Below are positions 1-8,807 of a stretch of 54,347 nt of DNA, one piece after another. The DNA is from Planococcus salinus (GTDB lineage Bacteria; Bacillota; Bacilli; Bacillales_A; Planococcaceae), in assembly GCF_003719725.1 (NCBI RefSeq), contig NZ_RIAX01000015.1:1-54347 (forward strand). The letters are read 5' to 3'. The notes under the pieces were generated by a model. That model had not been told where the DNA came from. It did no database searches and was given only the letters and a program-made list of their open reading frames with translations. The position numbers were made by a program, and so were the translations under genes. The stretch's first letter is position 1. Each line of letters begins with the position of its first letter.

Positions 1-29
1 GGGCGAAAATAAGTTAGCTTATTTTCCCT
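1..29. terminator. AT-rich hairpin at window edge
   Basis: An inverted repeat (GAAAATAA, six-base loop, TTATTTTC) is followed by CCCTCTAC rather than a clean T-run. It is probably the terminator of a gene lying outside the window, but the upstream gene cannot be seen. Confidence 0.35.
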
Positions 30-141
30 CTACTCGATTTCATTCTCATGAACTTCTCATAATCGTTTAAGAAGATTCACATAATTGCCCGTTACACTTA
101 ACTTATCCCAGTAAGAAAAACTAATGAAAGGAGAGCGTATC

Positions 142-903
142 ATGGCTTTGGAAATTTTCAGAAGAAGGGAACAGAAGTATTTAATCACAAAACCGCAATA
201 TAAAGAATTGATTCGACAGCTGCAAATGTATATGCGGCCAGACAAATACGGGCAAAATGGAAAATATACGGTATCAAGCCTGTATTTCGACAATGCGGAG
301 CAGCAGATTTACTTTGAAACAAAAAACAAGCTGAAGTACAGGCAAAAACTTCGTCTGCGTACGTACGGCGTTACGTCTATTGGAGGAGATGCGTTTTTTG
401 AAGTAAAGCAAAAGCATGATAATGTCGTCAACAAAAGAAGATTGATCATGCCGCTTCGCGAAGCTTATCGTTATTTGCAGGAAGGAGATACGGCTGACTT
501 GAACAGTTACCAGTCTTCCAACCTCCAGGTGCTGCGGGAAATCGATTACTTTATGAAGTACTATCAGCTGGAACCCAAAATGATTATCAGCTATGACCGA
601 CAGGCTTTTCACGGCATGGAAGACGCGGATCTCCGTGTCACATTTGATTTGGAATTACGGTGCAGAAAAGAGGATTTACTGTTGGAACAAGGAGCGCATG
701 GCATTTATTTCATCGATTCGAATCTGGTAGTGCTTGAAGTGAAAGTGAATGACAGCGTCCCTCTTTGGCTGACGCGCATTCTCCAATCTCTTGAATGTGA
801 ACAGCGCAGTGCGTCAAAGTTTTGTTCCAGCATGGAGCTGTTGGAGGATTGCTTACATCAACAATGCGGGTTATTGGAAAATACAAATTGGGGAGGAAGA
901 TGA
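142..903 (+). CDS. VTC-domain (polyphosphate polymerase-type) protein
   Basis: This 253-residue protein looks like a VTC-type triphosphate-tunnel domain, the fold that makes polyphosphate in yeast vacuolar transporter chaperone. The sequence shows an early basic segment (FRRREQKY), the YLRLRTYG-like region with K/R-rich strands (KLRLRTYG, FEVKQKH), and a late LVVLEVKVND strand, all typical of the tunnel's alternating charged beta strands. The frame is open from an ATG at 124, but AAAGGAG lies inside that extension and is correctly spaced for the ATG at 142, so 142 is chosen. It is followed within a few bases by a DUF4956 membrane protein, a pairing common in bacteria. Enzyme activity is inferred from fold; a cell-surface role is also possible. 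Confidence 0.8.
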   Translation: MALEIFRRREQKYLITKPQYKELIRQLQMYMRPDKYGQNGKYTVSSLYFDNAEQQIYFETKNKLKYRQKLRLRTYGVTSIGGDAFFEVKQKHDNVVNKRRLIMPLREAYRYLQEGDTADLNSYQSSNLQVLREIDYFMKYYQLEPKMIISYDRQAFHGMEDADLRVTFDLELRCRKEDLLLEQGAHGIYFIDSNLVVLEVKVNDSVPLWLTRILQSLECEQRSASKFCSSMELLEDCLHQQCGLLENTNWGGR

Positions 904-905
904 AA

Positions 906-1589
906 ATGGAATTAATCGATAGGCTGTTTACTTACAATAGTGCTACAGGAGAATCGACCATTTGGTTAAGTTTAGCCGCAATGGCTATTGCTGCAGTATT
1001 GAGCTTGGTAATCACCGAAGTTTATCAAATGACTTTTACGGGTGAAAGTTACTCACAGGATTTCGTCCACACCATTGTTATGATGAGTGTCGTGGTATCG
1101 GTGGTCATGAATGTGGTCAGCGGCAATGCGGGAGTAGCATTCGGTTTGTTTGCGGTCTTTTCACTGATCCGTTTTCGAAGTGCTGTTACCAATGCCAAAG
1201 ACATCGCTTATATTTTCTTCGGGTTATGCGTAGGGATGACCAGCGGCTTGTACCAATTTCAATTGGCGATTGTTCTGACTTTGTTTGCTTGCGCAGTATT
1301 TTATTTCCTGTTTAAAGCGGATTACGGCAGAGGCCATGATACACAGGTATTGAAAGTGACGGTGCCGGAAAATTTGAACCATGAAAACATGTTCGATGAC
1401 ATTTTAAAAGACAAAACGGAAGATTATCATTTGCGTCAGGTGGAAACCGTGAATCTGGGGACCATGATCCTTTATACATTTACCATCCGCAGAAAAAGTA
1501 CGACACAAGACCGTGAACTCCTCGATGTCATCAGGGAACGCAATGCCAACTTAAAAGTCTCGCTGTCTTACCTGCAGGCGAAAGAATAA
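906..1589 (+). CDS. DUF4956 family membrane protein
   Basis: A protein of about 227 residues with four hydrophobic segments in its first ~135 residues, including LSLAAMAIAAVLSLVI, a VVSVVMNVVSG stretch and an FGLFAVFSLIRFRSA motif typical of DUF4956 proteins. A soluble C-terminal domain of mixed charge follows. An earlier in-frame ATG at 822 overlaps the VTC gene. GGAGG at 892-896 best serves the ATG at 906, and the ATG at 900 is too close. It is tightly coupled to the VTC gene and probably acts with it at the membrane. The molecular function of the family is not established. Confidence 0.75.
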   Translation: MELIDRLFTYNSATGESTIWLSLAAMAIAAVLSLVITEVYQMTFTGESYSQDFVHTIVMMSVVVSVVMNVVSGNAGVAFGLFAVFSLIRFRSAVTNAKDIAYIFFGLCVGMTSGLYQFQLAIVLTLFACAVFYFLFKADYGRGHDTQVLKVTVPENLNHENMFDDILKDKTEDYHLRQVETVNLGTMILYTFTIRRKSTTQDRELLDVIRERNANLKVSLSYLQAKE

Positions 1590-1590
1590 T

Positions 1591-1627
1591 AAAAAAGCCC
1601 AAGGCGTGGGTCTTGGGCTTTGTATTT
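1591..1627. terminator. Bidirectional rho-independent terminator
   Basis: A stem AAGCCCAAG (1595-1603) pairs with CTTGGGCTT (1612-1620). It is flanked by A6 on the left and a weaker T-rich right side, so it fits best as the terminator of the minus-strand YfcC-type gene and also ends the plus-strand pair. Confidence 0.85.
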
Positions 1628-1642
1628 GCAACGGGATTTCTT

Positions 1643-3064
1643 CTACATCGGACCATAATCGATAAACTGCGCAATGATCAGGAAGACGATGGCAATGGAA
1701 TACCAAACAATGAGAAGCGGAAAAATGAACTTCAGCCATTTTTCCCAGCGTACACCCGCGATGGCAAGTGTCGCCATAAAATAGCCGGATGTCGGATAAA
1801 AAATGTTGGTGAAGCCGTCACCCATCAAGAACGCCAGTACAGCCGTCTGCCGCGTCACACCGGTCAAATCGGATAAGCCGGTCATGATTGGCATAGTGAC
1901 CATCGCCTGGCCGCTGCCGGAAGGAATCAGAAAGTTCAACAACGCCTGCACAACCATCATGAACACTGCCGTCAATGAATTCGGCATGAAATCGACAAAA
2001 TTCCCGAAAGCGAAAATAATGGTATCCATGATTTCTCCTGCTTCCAGGACGACAGCGATTCCCCGTGCAATCCCGACGACGATGGCGCCCAGCAAGATGC
2101 GTTTAAACCCTTCATTGAAAGACTCTGCAATTTCCGTGGTGCTGAGTCCCGCGACGAGTCCTGCAGCTACTCCGATAAGTGCATATAATCCAGTCAATTC
2201 ACGGAAATACCAGCCATAATTCAATAGGCCAAAAAGCAGGAAAGCAAACGCAATCAATAATGTGATGGATGTATAAATTTGTCTTTTGGTTGCTTTGGTT
2301 TCAGTAAAATCGGTATCTTCATGCTGATCGGTATCCTGTTCATCAAACGTAATGCTCAATTCGGGATTGGTTTGCACTTTTTTTGCGTAACGCCAGACAT
2401 AAAACATGCCGACCGATAAAACAACGGCTAATATAATTGCCCGGTACCACAAGCCTGAGTAGAATGGGAGTTCCGCGATTAATTGGGCGGTCCCGAGGTT
2501 GGCCGGCACTGTCAATGCCAGGGAAAATCCCGAAATGGTCGCAACAAGGACAATGGCGGTAGCTGTGATTTTATCAAAGCCCAATTTCAGGACCAACGGC
2601 AGGATGGCCGGCAAGTAAATTAAACTGAGTTCTACCTGGCCGGTAAATGTAGTGAACAAAGCAAATGGGATCATCAAGGTAGGGATAATCCAGAGCCCTT
2701 TATCGGAAAACTTCTGTGCCAGTTTATTGACGCCGATGGAAATAACTCCAGTGCGTTCGATAACCGCGAACATTCCGCCGATCATCAAAATACCGAAAAT
2801 AATTTCGGCTGTCTGTATGAAGCCGTCTGGTATAGAGAACATGAATTCATAAAAAGTGACAGCCGTAGCATCAATATAAGAAAAGGTTTCCGGTTGAATA
2901 ACTTCTGCTCCGCTTTCATTTTCCACCCGGTCAAACTGGCCGGCTGGAATCACATAGCTGGCAAGGGAGGCAAGTGCAATCATGATGAACAAGATGACGT
3001 AGATGTGGGGAACTTTCCATTTCCGTTTCTTCTCCGGCTCTTTTGACTCTTCATGTCTGGCCAT
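1643..3064 (-). CDS. YfcC family (DcuC-like) membrane transporter
   Basis: The 473-residue protein has a basic N-terminus followed by roughly a dozen hydrophobic segments and matches the YfcC/C4-dicarboxylate anaerobic carrier type. Recognisable features are the N-terminal YVIPAGQFDRV segment, a central charged loop (about residues 225-255), and the late motif LIPSGSGQAMVTMPIM, which is characteristic of this carrier superfamily. Substrates in the family include C4-dicarboxylates and basic amino acids or peptides; the substrate here cannot be told. The start ATG has a good GGAGGGAG site. It is a single-gene unit on the minus strand. Confidence 0.85.
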   Translation of the reverse strand: MARHEESKEPEKKRKWKVPHIYVILFIMIALASLASYVIPAGQFDRVENESGAEVIQPETFSYIDATAVTFYEFMFSIPDGFIQTAEIIFGILMIGGMFAVIERTGVISIGVNKLAQKFSDKGLWIIPTLMIPFALFTTFTGQVELSLIYLPAILPLVLKLGFDKITATAIVLVATISGFSLALTVPANLGTAQLIAELPFYSGLWYRAIILAVVLSVGMFYVWRYAKKVQTNPELSITFDEQDTDQHEDTDFTETKATKRQIYTSITLLIAFAFLLFGLLNYGWYFRELTGLYALIGVAAGLVAGLSTTEIAESFNEGFKRILLGAIVVGIARGIAVVLEAGEIMDTIIFAFGNFVDFMPNSLTAVFMMVVQALLNFLIPSGSGQAMVTMPIMTGLSDLTGVTRQTAVLAFLMGDGFTNIFYPTSGYFMATLAIAGVRWEKWLKFIFPLLIVWYSIAIVFLIIAQFIDYGPM

Positions 3065-3089
3065 GGTACTCCCTCCATTCGGTTTTTCT

Positions 3090-3110
3090 CAATTGCAGAA
3101 AAAGCAATTG
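3090..3110 (-). promoter_or_regulatory. Inverted repeat in the YfcC leader
   Basis: CAATTGC, seven bases, GCAATTG forms a perfect 7-bp inverted repeat about 25 bases before the YfcC-type start codon. It has no T-run, so it is more likely an operator or leader hairpin than a terminator. The binding factor is unknown. Confidence 0.35.
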
Positions 3111-3266
3111 GCTTAGTGACCTTATACCCTTGAAAGTCAGGTATGTAACACGAGCAGCCGGCTCAGTTGAGTTTTTTTGACCTGCGGGAAGGGTATGGAA
3201 AAAGAAACGGGAAAGTTTCATTTTCAGAAGAGGCGAAGCCCTTATTCGTTTTAGCAGCAAGACCTG

Positions 3267-3764
3267 TCAATCCATGTATGCATCGATTTTTCCGGTGTCC
3301 ATTGCTTCTTTGTTTTCGGCAAGCACAGTACCGTTCAGATCTTTGACGATAATGGTTGGCTGCTGGTTATCGAAATAAGCAGAATTGACGTATAAGCGAC
3401 GGATTAACGTATCGAAATACGGGGCTGCAAAAAGATTATCGAGAGATTCACCATCCCTGTTATTCAATGTGATGATAATTTCGCCTTGGTTCATTTTAAC
3501 GTTGGCGACCAACTGCATCCCGGCTTCACCTGCTTTGGATAAATCAGACAGATACTGGTCGAAATCATTTTTTGACAAGTAAATGACTTCCCATTCCTGG
3601 TCGGAGATGTCGTGCAGGTCCTGTTTCAATAATTCCTGGTTGCAGCTTTCATCCGTTTCCTGCGTTCCATGTACCGCCTTTTCGGCTGTCGGAGTTTCAG
3701 TTGCATTACAGCCGGCCAGGAAAAAAACCGCTGAGCCAAAAACTGTCAGTAGTATGCGTTTCAT
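3267..3764 (-). CDS. Small predicted lipoprotein of unknown function
   Basis: A short secreted protein starts with a basic signal peptide and a lipobox (FFLAGC) near residue 20, so it should be anchored to the outer face of the membrane by a lipidated cysteine. The mature part (about 145 residues) is polar, with a conserved-looking NMNQGEIIITLNNRDG-like strand region. Three in-frame starts (GTG 3779, ATG 3773, ATG 3764) are possible. GTGAGG is spaced best for the ATG at 3764, giving about 165 residues. I do not recognise the family. Confidence 0.7.
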   Translation of the reverse strand: MKRILLTVFGSAVFFLAGCNATETPTAEKAVHGTQETDESCNQELLKQDLHDISDQEWEVIYLSKNDFDQYLSDLSKAGEAGMQLVANVKMNQGEIIITLNNRDGESLDNLFAAPYFDTLIRRLYVNSAYFDNQQPTIIVKDLNGTVLAENKEAMDTGKIDAYMD

Positions 3765-3890
3765 CCTTTTCATCCTCACTTAAAAAGTTGCGTCCTATCG
3801 CTTTCCTTATCTTAACAAAAATGCAGTGTACTTGGATTGGAAATAAAAGAATCTTCGCTTACCGTATTATGCTTGAAGGAGGAGATTTTT

Positions 3891-4598
3891 ATGAAGAAAA
3901 TGACAATCGCCGCTGGAATGCTGGCGTTGTTGACATTAAGTGCGTGCGGCGATGACGCCCCGCCCGAACCCGAAGTGCAAATTCCGGCCGGATCTGATAC
4001 CAATGTAACCGATGAAGACCCGGAACAAGTCGAAGAAGCCATTGAAGAGGAGGCTTCTGAAGAAGAACTTGGAGAAAGCGAAGGGGAAAATGTGGATCCA
4101 TATGCATTTTTCATGGAAGACGGCACAACAGCGACTTATGAAGGAAAAGGCATTGAATATGCCGCGCTCAGCATTCGCACGGAATATCTGGAGGAAGACC
4201 ACATCGCTTTATATGAAGACAACGGAGGCACTATACTCTTGCGTGTTTACCGGCTGTCTGAGGATAAAGTGGAACTGGTGAAAGAAGAACCGGAGTTTTA
4301 CGAAGAGTACACAGCGACTGCCGAAGAACTGAGCGCATTGGAACCCATTTCCACTTATTTGGAGTTTCCGATTGAAGAAGGCAACAAAATGAACGGTCGA
4401 ACCATCGTTGAAACAGGAGCGACAGTTGAAACACCTTATGACACCTTTGAAGATGCCATTGTGATTGAGAACAAAAGCGAAAGCTCGGTCAGTCGTTCGT
4501 ATATCACAGAAGGTTTCGGCGAAGTGAAACGTGAATTTTTATCAGAAGAAGGGGAAGAGGAGTTCGTGGTTACATCCTCGCTTGAAACAATTGAATAG
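3891..4598 (+). CDS. Acidic predicted lipoprotein
   Basis: A 235-residue protein with a signal peptide and lipobox LSAC, then a very acidic linker (about residues 20-65, rich in E and D) and a folded C-terminal part that begins with a YAFFMEDGTTATYEGKG-like segment. Start choice: AAGGAGGAG is seven bases before the ATG at 3891; the longer frame from 3837 lacks a ribosome site. Its N-terminal mature region (PEVQIPAGSDTNVTDEDP) resembles that of the next gene (PEVEVPGPDTDATDGNPP), so the two are related. The C-terminal part resembles the secreted YusW/BsuPI-like small domains only loosely; no function is assigned. Confidence 0.75.
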   Translation: MKKMTIAAGMLALLTLSACGDDAPPEPEVQIPAGSDTNVTDEDPEQVEEAIEEEASEEELGESEGENVDPYAFFMEDGTTATYEGKGIEYAALSIRTEYLEEDHIALYEDNGGTILLRVYRLSEDKVELVKEEPEFYEEYTATAEELSALEPISTYLEFPIEEGNKMNGRTIVETGATVETPYDTFEDAIVIENKSESSVSRSYITEGFGEVKREFLSEEGEEEFVVTSSLETIE

Positions 4599-4652
4599 CC
4601 GGCATCAGTTGGGAATAATAAAAATTCTCCAGAACAGAAAGGAGGGAAAAAT

Positions 4653-4841
4653 ATGAAAACCTGGTTGACTGCCTTCGGATTGGTTTTCGCGCTGCTGTTG
4701 GGTGGATGTGGAGCTGATGAGCCTGCTGTACCGGAAGTCGAAGTTCCGGGCCCTGACACCGATGCAACCGACGGCAATCCGCCGGATGAAGACGACTTGG
4801 AAGACTATGAAGACATGGAAGATTCTGAGGAAGGAGATTAA
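4653..4841 (+). CDS. Short acidic lipoprotein, paralogue of its neighbour
   Basis: Sixty-two residues: signal peptide, lipobox LGGC, and an almost wholly acidic tail (EDDLEDYEDMEDSEEGD-type). AAGGAGGG precedes the ATG, so it is likely expressed. The mature start matches the acidic linker of the preceding lipoprotein but the folded C-terminal domain is missing. This is either a genuine membrane-tethered acidic peptide or a remnant of a tandem duplication. Confidence 0.65.
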   Translation: MKTWLTAFGLVFALLLGGCGADEPAVPEVEVPGPDTDATDGNPPDEDDLEDYEDMEDSEEGD

Positions 4842-5002
4842 AGTCGGTGAATGGGTAATCCAACCGTGATGTCCAGGACAATGAACACAGCAGTTGCATC
4901 AAAAATGTAGAAACTTTTGACTCTGTATTGTCTTTGGATTTCCACTCACTGAAAAGTAGTGTAAGCTTGTAGATAATCAAGTGATAAAGGGTTGAAGGAC
5001 GA

Positions 5003-5989
5003 ATGAAAAACGTGGTAACCGCCAAGGACGTAGCAAAGCTTGCAGGAGTTTCGCAGTCATCAGTTTCAAGGGTCTATTTCGAAGGGGCGAACGTGTCGGA
5101 AAAAACAAGGAAGAAAGTACTGGCTGCTGCTGAAGAACTTGGCTACCGGCCGAACGAGTTTGCCAGAAGTCTCATAACAAATCGGACAAAAATTATCGGT
5201 CTGGTTATGAAAGGCGTGCAAAATCCATTTTATCCGCAGGTGCTGCAGCAGTTCACTGCTTCTTTCAAAAAATGGGGTTACAGCGTTTTATTCGTTCATA
5301 CGAACAACGACGAAATCCAAAAAGAAGATATTGAGACTTTGCTGAATTACAATGTGGCAGGCGTCGTCATTACAGATGCGACAATGGCATTGAGCGCTGC
5401 AGAAGCTTTCAGGTCAAACGAAATTCCGCTGGTGCTTTTCAACCGGAAATTGAAAACGGGCGAATTCTATACTGTTTGCTGCAATAACCTGAGCGCCAGC
5501 CGGCAGATAGCGGAGTATTTGATCGGCAAAGGCGGCGGGGACATGGTTTATATCGCCGGAAATGAAAACACGTCGACCAGCAGGGAACGGGAAGCCGGCT
5601 TCAGGGAAACTCTTGAACGGAACCAGGTCGCCTATAGGAAATATGCTTCTGACTTTACGTACGAAGGAGGGTATGCAACCACGTTGAAAGTGCTCGAAGG
5701 CAAGAAGGTGCCTTCTGCGTTTTTTGCAGCGAATGACATTATGGCTTTGGGCGCATTGGATGCACTCCGCCAACATTCCATCCGTGTCCCGGAAGATACG
5801 AAAATCATTGGTTTTGACAACATCGATATGGCATCCTGGCCGGCGTACGAGTTGACGACATGGGAGCAGCCGATTGAGAAAATGGTTGAAGAAACAGTAA
5901 ACTATCTGCTTTCAGAAATTGACGAATACAGCGGTTTGATCAAGACAGTAGAAGTGGATGGTTCGCTTATTGAACGAAAAACCACGTAA
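5003..5989 (+). CDS. LacI family transcriptional regulator
   Basis: The 328-residue protein has the LacI helix-turn-helix at residues 7-27 (AKDVAKLAGVSQSSVSRVYF), a hinge helix, and a periplasmic-binding-protein-like effector domain from about residue 60 (TKIIGLVMKGVQNPFYPQVL). The end of the effector domain shows the usual FFAANDIMALGALDALR and KIIGFDNIDMASW motifs. It precedes a HisD-like/GntP/dehydrogenase operon, and a perfect LacI-type palindrome with central CG lies downstream of the gene, just before the first catabolic gene. It is therefore the likely repressor of that operon. The effector is unknown; the whole set suggests a small hydroxy-acid or polyol. Confidence 0.92.
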   Translation: MKNVVTAKDVAKLAGVSQSSVSRVYFEGANVSEKTRKKVLAAAEELGYRPNEFARSLITNRTKIIGLVMKGVQNPFYPQVLQQFTASFKKWGYSVLFVHTNNDEIQKEDIETLLNYNVAGVVITDATMALSAAEAFRSNEIPLVLFNRKLKTGEFYTVCCNNLSASRQIAEYLIGKGGGDMVYIAGNENTSTSREREAGFRETLERNQVAYRKYASDFTYEGGYATTLKVLEGKKVPSAFFAANDIMALGALDALRQHSIRVPEDTKIIGFDNIDMASWPAYELTTWEQPIEKMVEETVNYLLSEIDEYSGLIKTVEVDGSLIERKTT

Positions 5990-5997
5990 AAATAGAG

Positions 5998-6026
5998 TTG
6001 ACAATCGGAAATGATTCGCCTATTCT
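5998..6026 (+). promoter_or_regulatory. Sigma-A promoter of the HisD-like operon
   Basis: TTGACA (5998-6003) and TATTCT (6021-6026) are separated by exactly 17 bases. It starts right after the LacI stop codon, so the catabolic genes can be transcribed independently of the regulator. Confidence 0.75.
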
Positions 6027-6040
6027 TTGAATTAGTTCCA

Positions 6041-6060
6041 TTTTGAATACGTATTCAAAA
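6041..6060 (+). promoter_or_regulatory. Perfect 20-bp palindrome, LacI-type operator
   Basis: TTTTGAATACGTATTCAAAA is a perfect palindrome with the central CG typical of LacI-family operators. It lies 15-34 bases after the -10 box and 22 bases before the HisD-like start codon, the classical position for repression. The gene for a LacI regulator is immediately upstream, so it is the obvious ligand. Confidence 0.8.
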
Positions 6061-6081
6061 AACGATGATGGGGGTAATAAA

Positions 6082-7362
6082 ATGGTTAAAGTATTTAAAG
6101 CGGGCAAATCACCGGAAGAAGTGAGTGCCAACGATTCGAAAGTTTCGAAAATCGTAGCTGGAGCTTTGGAAGATGTTGAAACAAGAGGCGACCAGGCAGT
6201 TCGTGAATTATCTGAGAAATTCGATAAATGGTCTCCGGAGTCTTTTCGGTTAACTGAAGAGCAGATAAATGAAATCGTTTCCAAAGTTCCTGACAGCGTT
6301 ATTGAAGACATTAAATTTGCACAGAAAAACATCCGCGCGTTTGCTGAAGCGCAATTGGCTTCTTTGAACGACGTGGAAGTTGAACAAATTCCAGGCGTTA
6401 TTTTAGGTCACAAAAATATCCCGGTAAACAGTGTAGGATGCTACGTTCCAGGTGGCCGCTACCCGATGGTCGCTTCGGCACATATGAGTGTTCTGACCGC
6501 TAAAGTGGCGGGCGTCAAACGGGTCATCGCCTGCACTCCGCCGATCAATGGTGAAATCCCGAATGCCACAATCGCTGCTATGTCACTTGCCGGAGCAGAC
6601 GAAATTTACCTTTTGGGTGGTATCCAGGCAATGGGCGCCATGGCCATCGGTACCGAGTCGATTGAACCGGTCGATATGATTGTCGGACCAGGTAACGCCT
6701 TTGTAGCAGAAGCGAAGCGTCAGCTATATGGACGCGTCGGCATCGATTTGTTTGCCGGACCTACTGAAACGCTGGTGGTGGCAGACCACACAGCAGATGC
6801 TGAAATGATCGCTACAGACCTTTTGGGACAAGGCGAACACGGACCAACTTCGCCGGGTGCTTTGATCACAACTTCTGAACAGCTGGCTGAAGAAACAGTG
6901 AAAGAAATTGAACGCCAATTGGAGACATTGCCGACTGCAGATGTGGCCAGCGTGTCATGGGAAGACTACGGGCAAATTTTAATCGTTGATTCGATTGAGG
7001 AAGCACGGATCGAAGCGGACCGTTTGGCATTCGAGCATGTGGAAATTTTGACGGAAAACCCGGATTATTTCCTGGAAAACATGACGAATTACGGCTGCTT
7101 GTTCCTGGGGCCGGAAACGAATGTTGCATACGGAGATAAAGTAATCGGTACGAATCACACATTGCCGACAAAAGGTGCAGCACGCTACACAGGCGGGTTA
7201 TGGGTCGGCAAGTTCATTAAAACCGTAACGTACCAGAAAGTGACCACCCCTGAAGCGAGCGCATATATCGGCGAATACGCTGCGCGTCTTTGCCAATTGG
7301 AAAACTTCGAGGGACATGCTGAACAGGCACTACTTCGAGTAAGAAGATACGGAAAACAATAA
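6082..7362 (+). CDS. HisD-family dehydrogenase (histidinol dehydrogenase paralogue, HpsN-like)
   Basis: The 426-residue enzyme belongs to the histidinol dehydrogenase fold, which oxidises an alcohol to a carboxylate in two NAD-dependent steps. Zinc ligands appear conserved (Q250 and H253 in [14 protein letters not shown]352, and the His of EGHAEQA near the C-terminus), as do the catalytic Glu-His pair (E318, H319 in AFEHVEI) and H359 (GTNHTLPT). It is not in a histidine operon; the neighbours are a LacI regulator, a GntP permease and three dehydrogenases. It is therefore likely a catabolic paralogue like HpsN (sulfopropanediol dehydrogenase), though no sulfonate genes are seen and the substrate is open. 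Start: ATG with GGGGG upstream, rather than the longer frame from 6043, which begins inside the operator. Confidence 0.85.
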   Translation: MVKVFKAGKSPEEVSANDSKVSKIVAGALEDVETRGDQAVRELSEKFDKWSPESFRLTEEQINEIVSKVPDSVIEDIKFAQKNIRAFAEAQLASLNDVEVEQIPGVILGHKNIPVNSVGCYVPGGRYPMVASAHMSVLTAKVAGVKRVIACTPPINGEIPNATIAAMSLAGADEIYLLGGIQAMGAMAIGTESIEPVDMIVGPGNAFVAEAKRQLYGRVGIDLFAGPTETLVVADHTADAEMIATDLLGQGEHGPTSPGALITTSEQLAEETVKEIERQLETLPTADVASVSWEDYGQILIVDSIEEARIEADRLAFEHVEILTENPDYFLENMTNYGCLFLGPETNVAYGDKVIGTNHTLPTKGAARYTGGLWVGKFIKTVTYQKVTTPEASAYIGEYAARLCQLENFEGHAEQALLRVRRYGKQ

Positions 7363-7372
7363 GGCATTTACG

Positions 7373-7422
7373 GGCAGTAGATTTCTCGCTTGTTTCAAGC
7401 TTTAAGCGGGAGTCATACTGCC
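7373..7422 (+). promoter_or_regulatory. Long intra-operon hairpin before the GntP gene
   Basis: Outer stem GGCAGTA (7373-7379) with TACTGCC (7416-7422) encloses TCTCGCTT (7384-7391) with AAGCGGGA (7404-7411, one G-U). No T-run follows, so it is not a clear terminator. It may set mRNA processing or stability between the HisD-like and permease genes. Confidence 0.55.
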
Positions 7423-7467
7423 TGTTTATATGAAAGAATTTATGTGCAGGTGATGGAGGTTTTATCA

Positions 7468-8796
7468 GTGTTAGAGATTATTGGGATGATCGGAATGTTC
7501 GGCGGGTTGGCATTATTGGTGTTTTTGACGATGAGAGGGATGAATCTTCTGATCGCCGCACCGCTGACAGCGTTGTTCGTCGCGGTATTGAACGGCTTGC
7601 CGTTGTTTCCGCAATTATTAGAAGACGAAAGTGGTGTAAACTACTTAACGAATTACATGGATGGTTTTACGAGCTTCATCGGTTCCTGGTATTTGATGTT
7701 CCTGACGGGGGCCATTTTCGGTAAAGTGATGGAAGACAGCGGAGCTGCAGACAGTGTGTCCCAGTGGATTGTCGGGAAAATCGGGATGAAACGGGCGGCT
7801 TTGGCAATTGTCATTGCCTGTGCTGTTTTGACATATGGCGGCGTCAGCTTGTTTGTCGTAGCTTTCTCGGTCTACCCGATGGCACTCAGCTTGTTTAAAC
7901 AAGCAGACTTGCCGAGACGTTTTATCCCGGCGACACTTGCTTTCGGTTCCACCACGTTTACGATGACTTCAGCCGGTTCTCCGGAAATCCAGAACTGGAT
8001 TCCAATTGAGTTTTTAAATACAACTCCTTATGCAGGATGGGAAGTCAGTTTAATTGTCGCTGTCTTTATGATGGTGTTCGGATACTGGTGGCTGACGAAA
8101 ATGATCAACAAAGCGAAATCGAAAGGGGAGCATTTCGTCTCCAGACCGACGGACCCGACTGCAGAACCAAGCAGCAAATTGCCGAATCCACTGCTCAGCA
8201 TGATTCCGTTGTTGGTAGTTTTAATCGTTTCGTTTATTTTCCATGATATTTTGGGAACTTCCGCATTGATCATTGCATTGAGCGGCGGAATTTTAGCTAC
8301 ATATATCATCAACCGCAAGTACTTCCATAACTTGGCGAAAGCATTCGGTGACGGAGCGATGGGTGCGGTCATTGCCATCGCCAATACGGCGGCAGTAGTC
8401 GGTTTTGGTGGCGTCGTGAAAGCTACTCCGTCTTTTGAAGCGGCAGTCAATGTTATGACGGATATTCCAGGCAGCCCGTTGATTGGCGGCGCACTTGCTG
8501 TAGCGGTCATTGCCGGGCTTACAGGATCTTCGTCAGGCGGTCAGGCGATTGCGTTGCCGCTGCTGGCGCCGCATTATCTGGATATGGGCGTTGATGCGGA
8601 GGAGTTACACCGTACAGTAGCCATTTCTTCCGGATCACTGGATTCATTGCCGCAGGGCGGTTATGTGGTGACAACCATCCGGTCAATTGCCGGAGAAACA
8701 CATAAAGATGCATACCCTGCGTTTGGTGCATTGTCCGTTGTCGTACCATTGCTTGGTGCTGCATTGGCAGTCGTGCTGTTTTCTCTGGGATTATAA
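7468..8796 (+). CDS. GntP family permease
   Basis: A membrane protein of about 442 residues, with hydrophobic segments throughout and the GntP-type motif region GLTGSSSGGQAIALPLLAP in the C-terminal half. GntP permeases are proton symporters for gluconate-like and other hydroxy acids; the YxjC relatives sit beside 3-hydroxybutyrate dehydrogenase genes. The start is taken as GTG 7468, because GGAGG lies eight bases upstream; the frame is open back to 7390 but that part would fold into the preceding hairpin. It is the likely uptake system for the substrate of this operon. Confidence 0.88.
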   Translation: MLEIIGMIGMFGGLALLVFLTMRGMNLLIAAPLTALFVAVLNGLPLFPQLLEDESGVNYLTNYMDGFTSFIGSWYLMFLTGAIFGKVMEDSGAADSVSQWIVGKIGMKRAALAIVIACAVLTYGGVSLFVVAFSVYPMALSLFKQADLPRRFIPATLAFGSTTFTMTSAGSPEIQNWIPIEFLNTTPYAGWEVSLIVAVFMMVFGYWWLTKMINKAKSKGEHFVSRPTDPTAEPSSKLPNPLLSMIPLLVVLIVSFIFHDILGTSALIIALSGGILATYIINRKYFHNLAKAFGDGAMGAVIAIANTAAVVGFGGVVKATPSFEAAVNVMTDIPGSPLIGGALAVAVIAGLTGSSSGGQAIALPLLAPHYLDMGVDAEELHRTVAISSGSLDSLPQGGYVVTTIRSIAGETHKDAYPAFGALSVVVPLLGAALAVVLFSLGL

Positions 8797-8807
8797 TATA
8801 GTAATGG

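Noticed and set aside
1803..2219. Plus-strand frame opposite the YfcC-type carrier
   Set aside because: It is a shadow frame of the clearly coding minus strand, with no ribosome site or recognisable protein.
6082..7362. Histidine biosynthesis HisD
   Set aside because: The catalytic residues match the HisD fold, but no other his gene is present and the neighbours are a LacI regulator, a permease and catabolic dehydrogenases.
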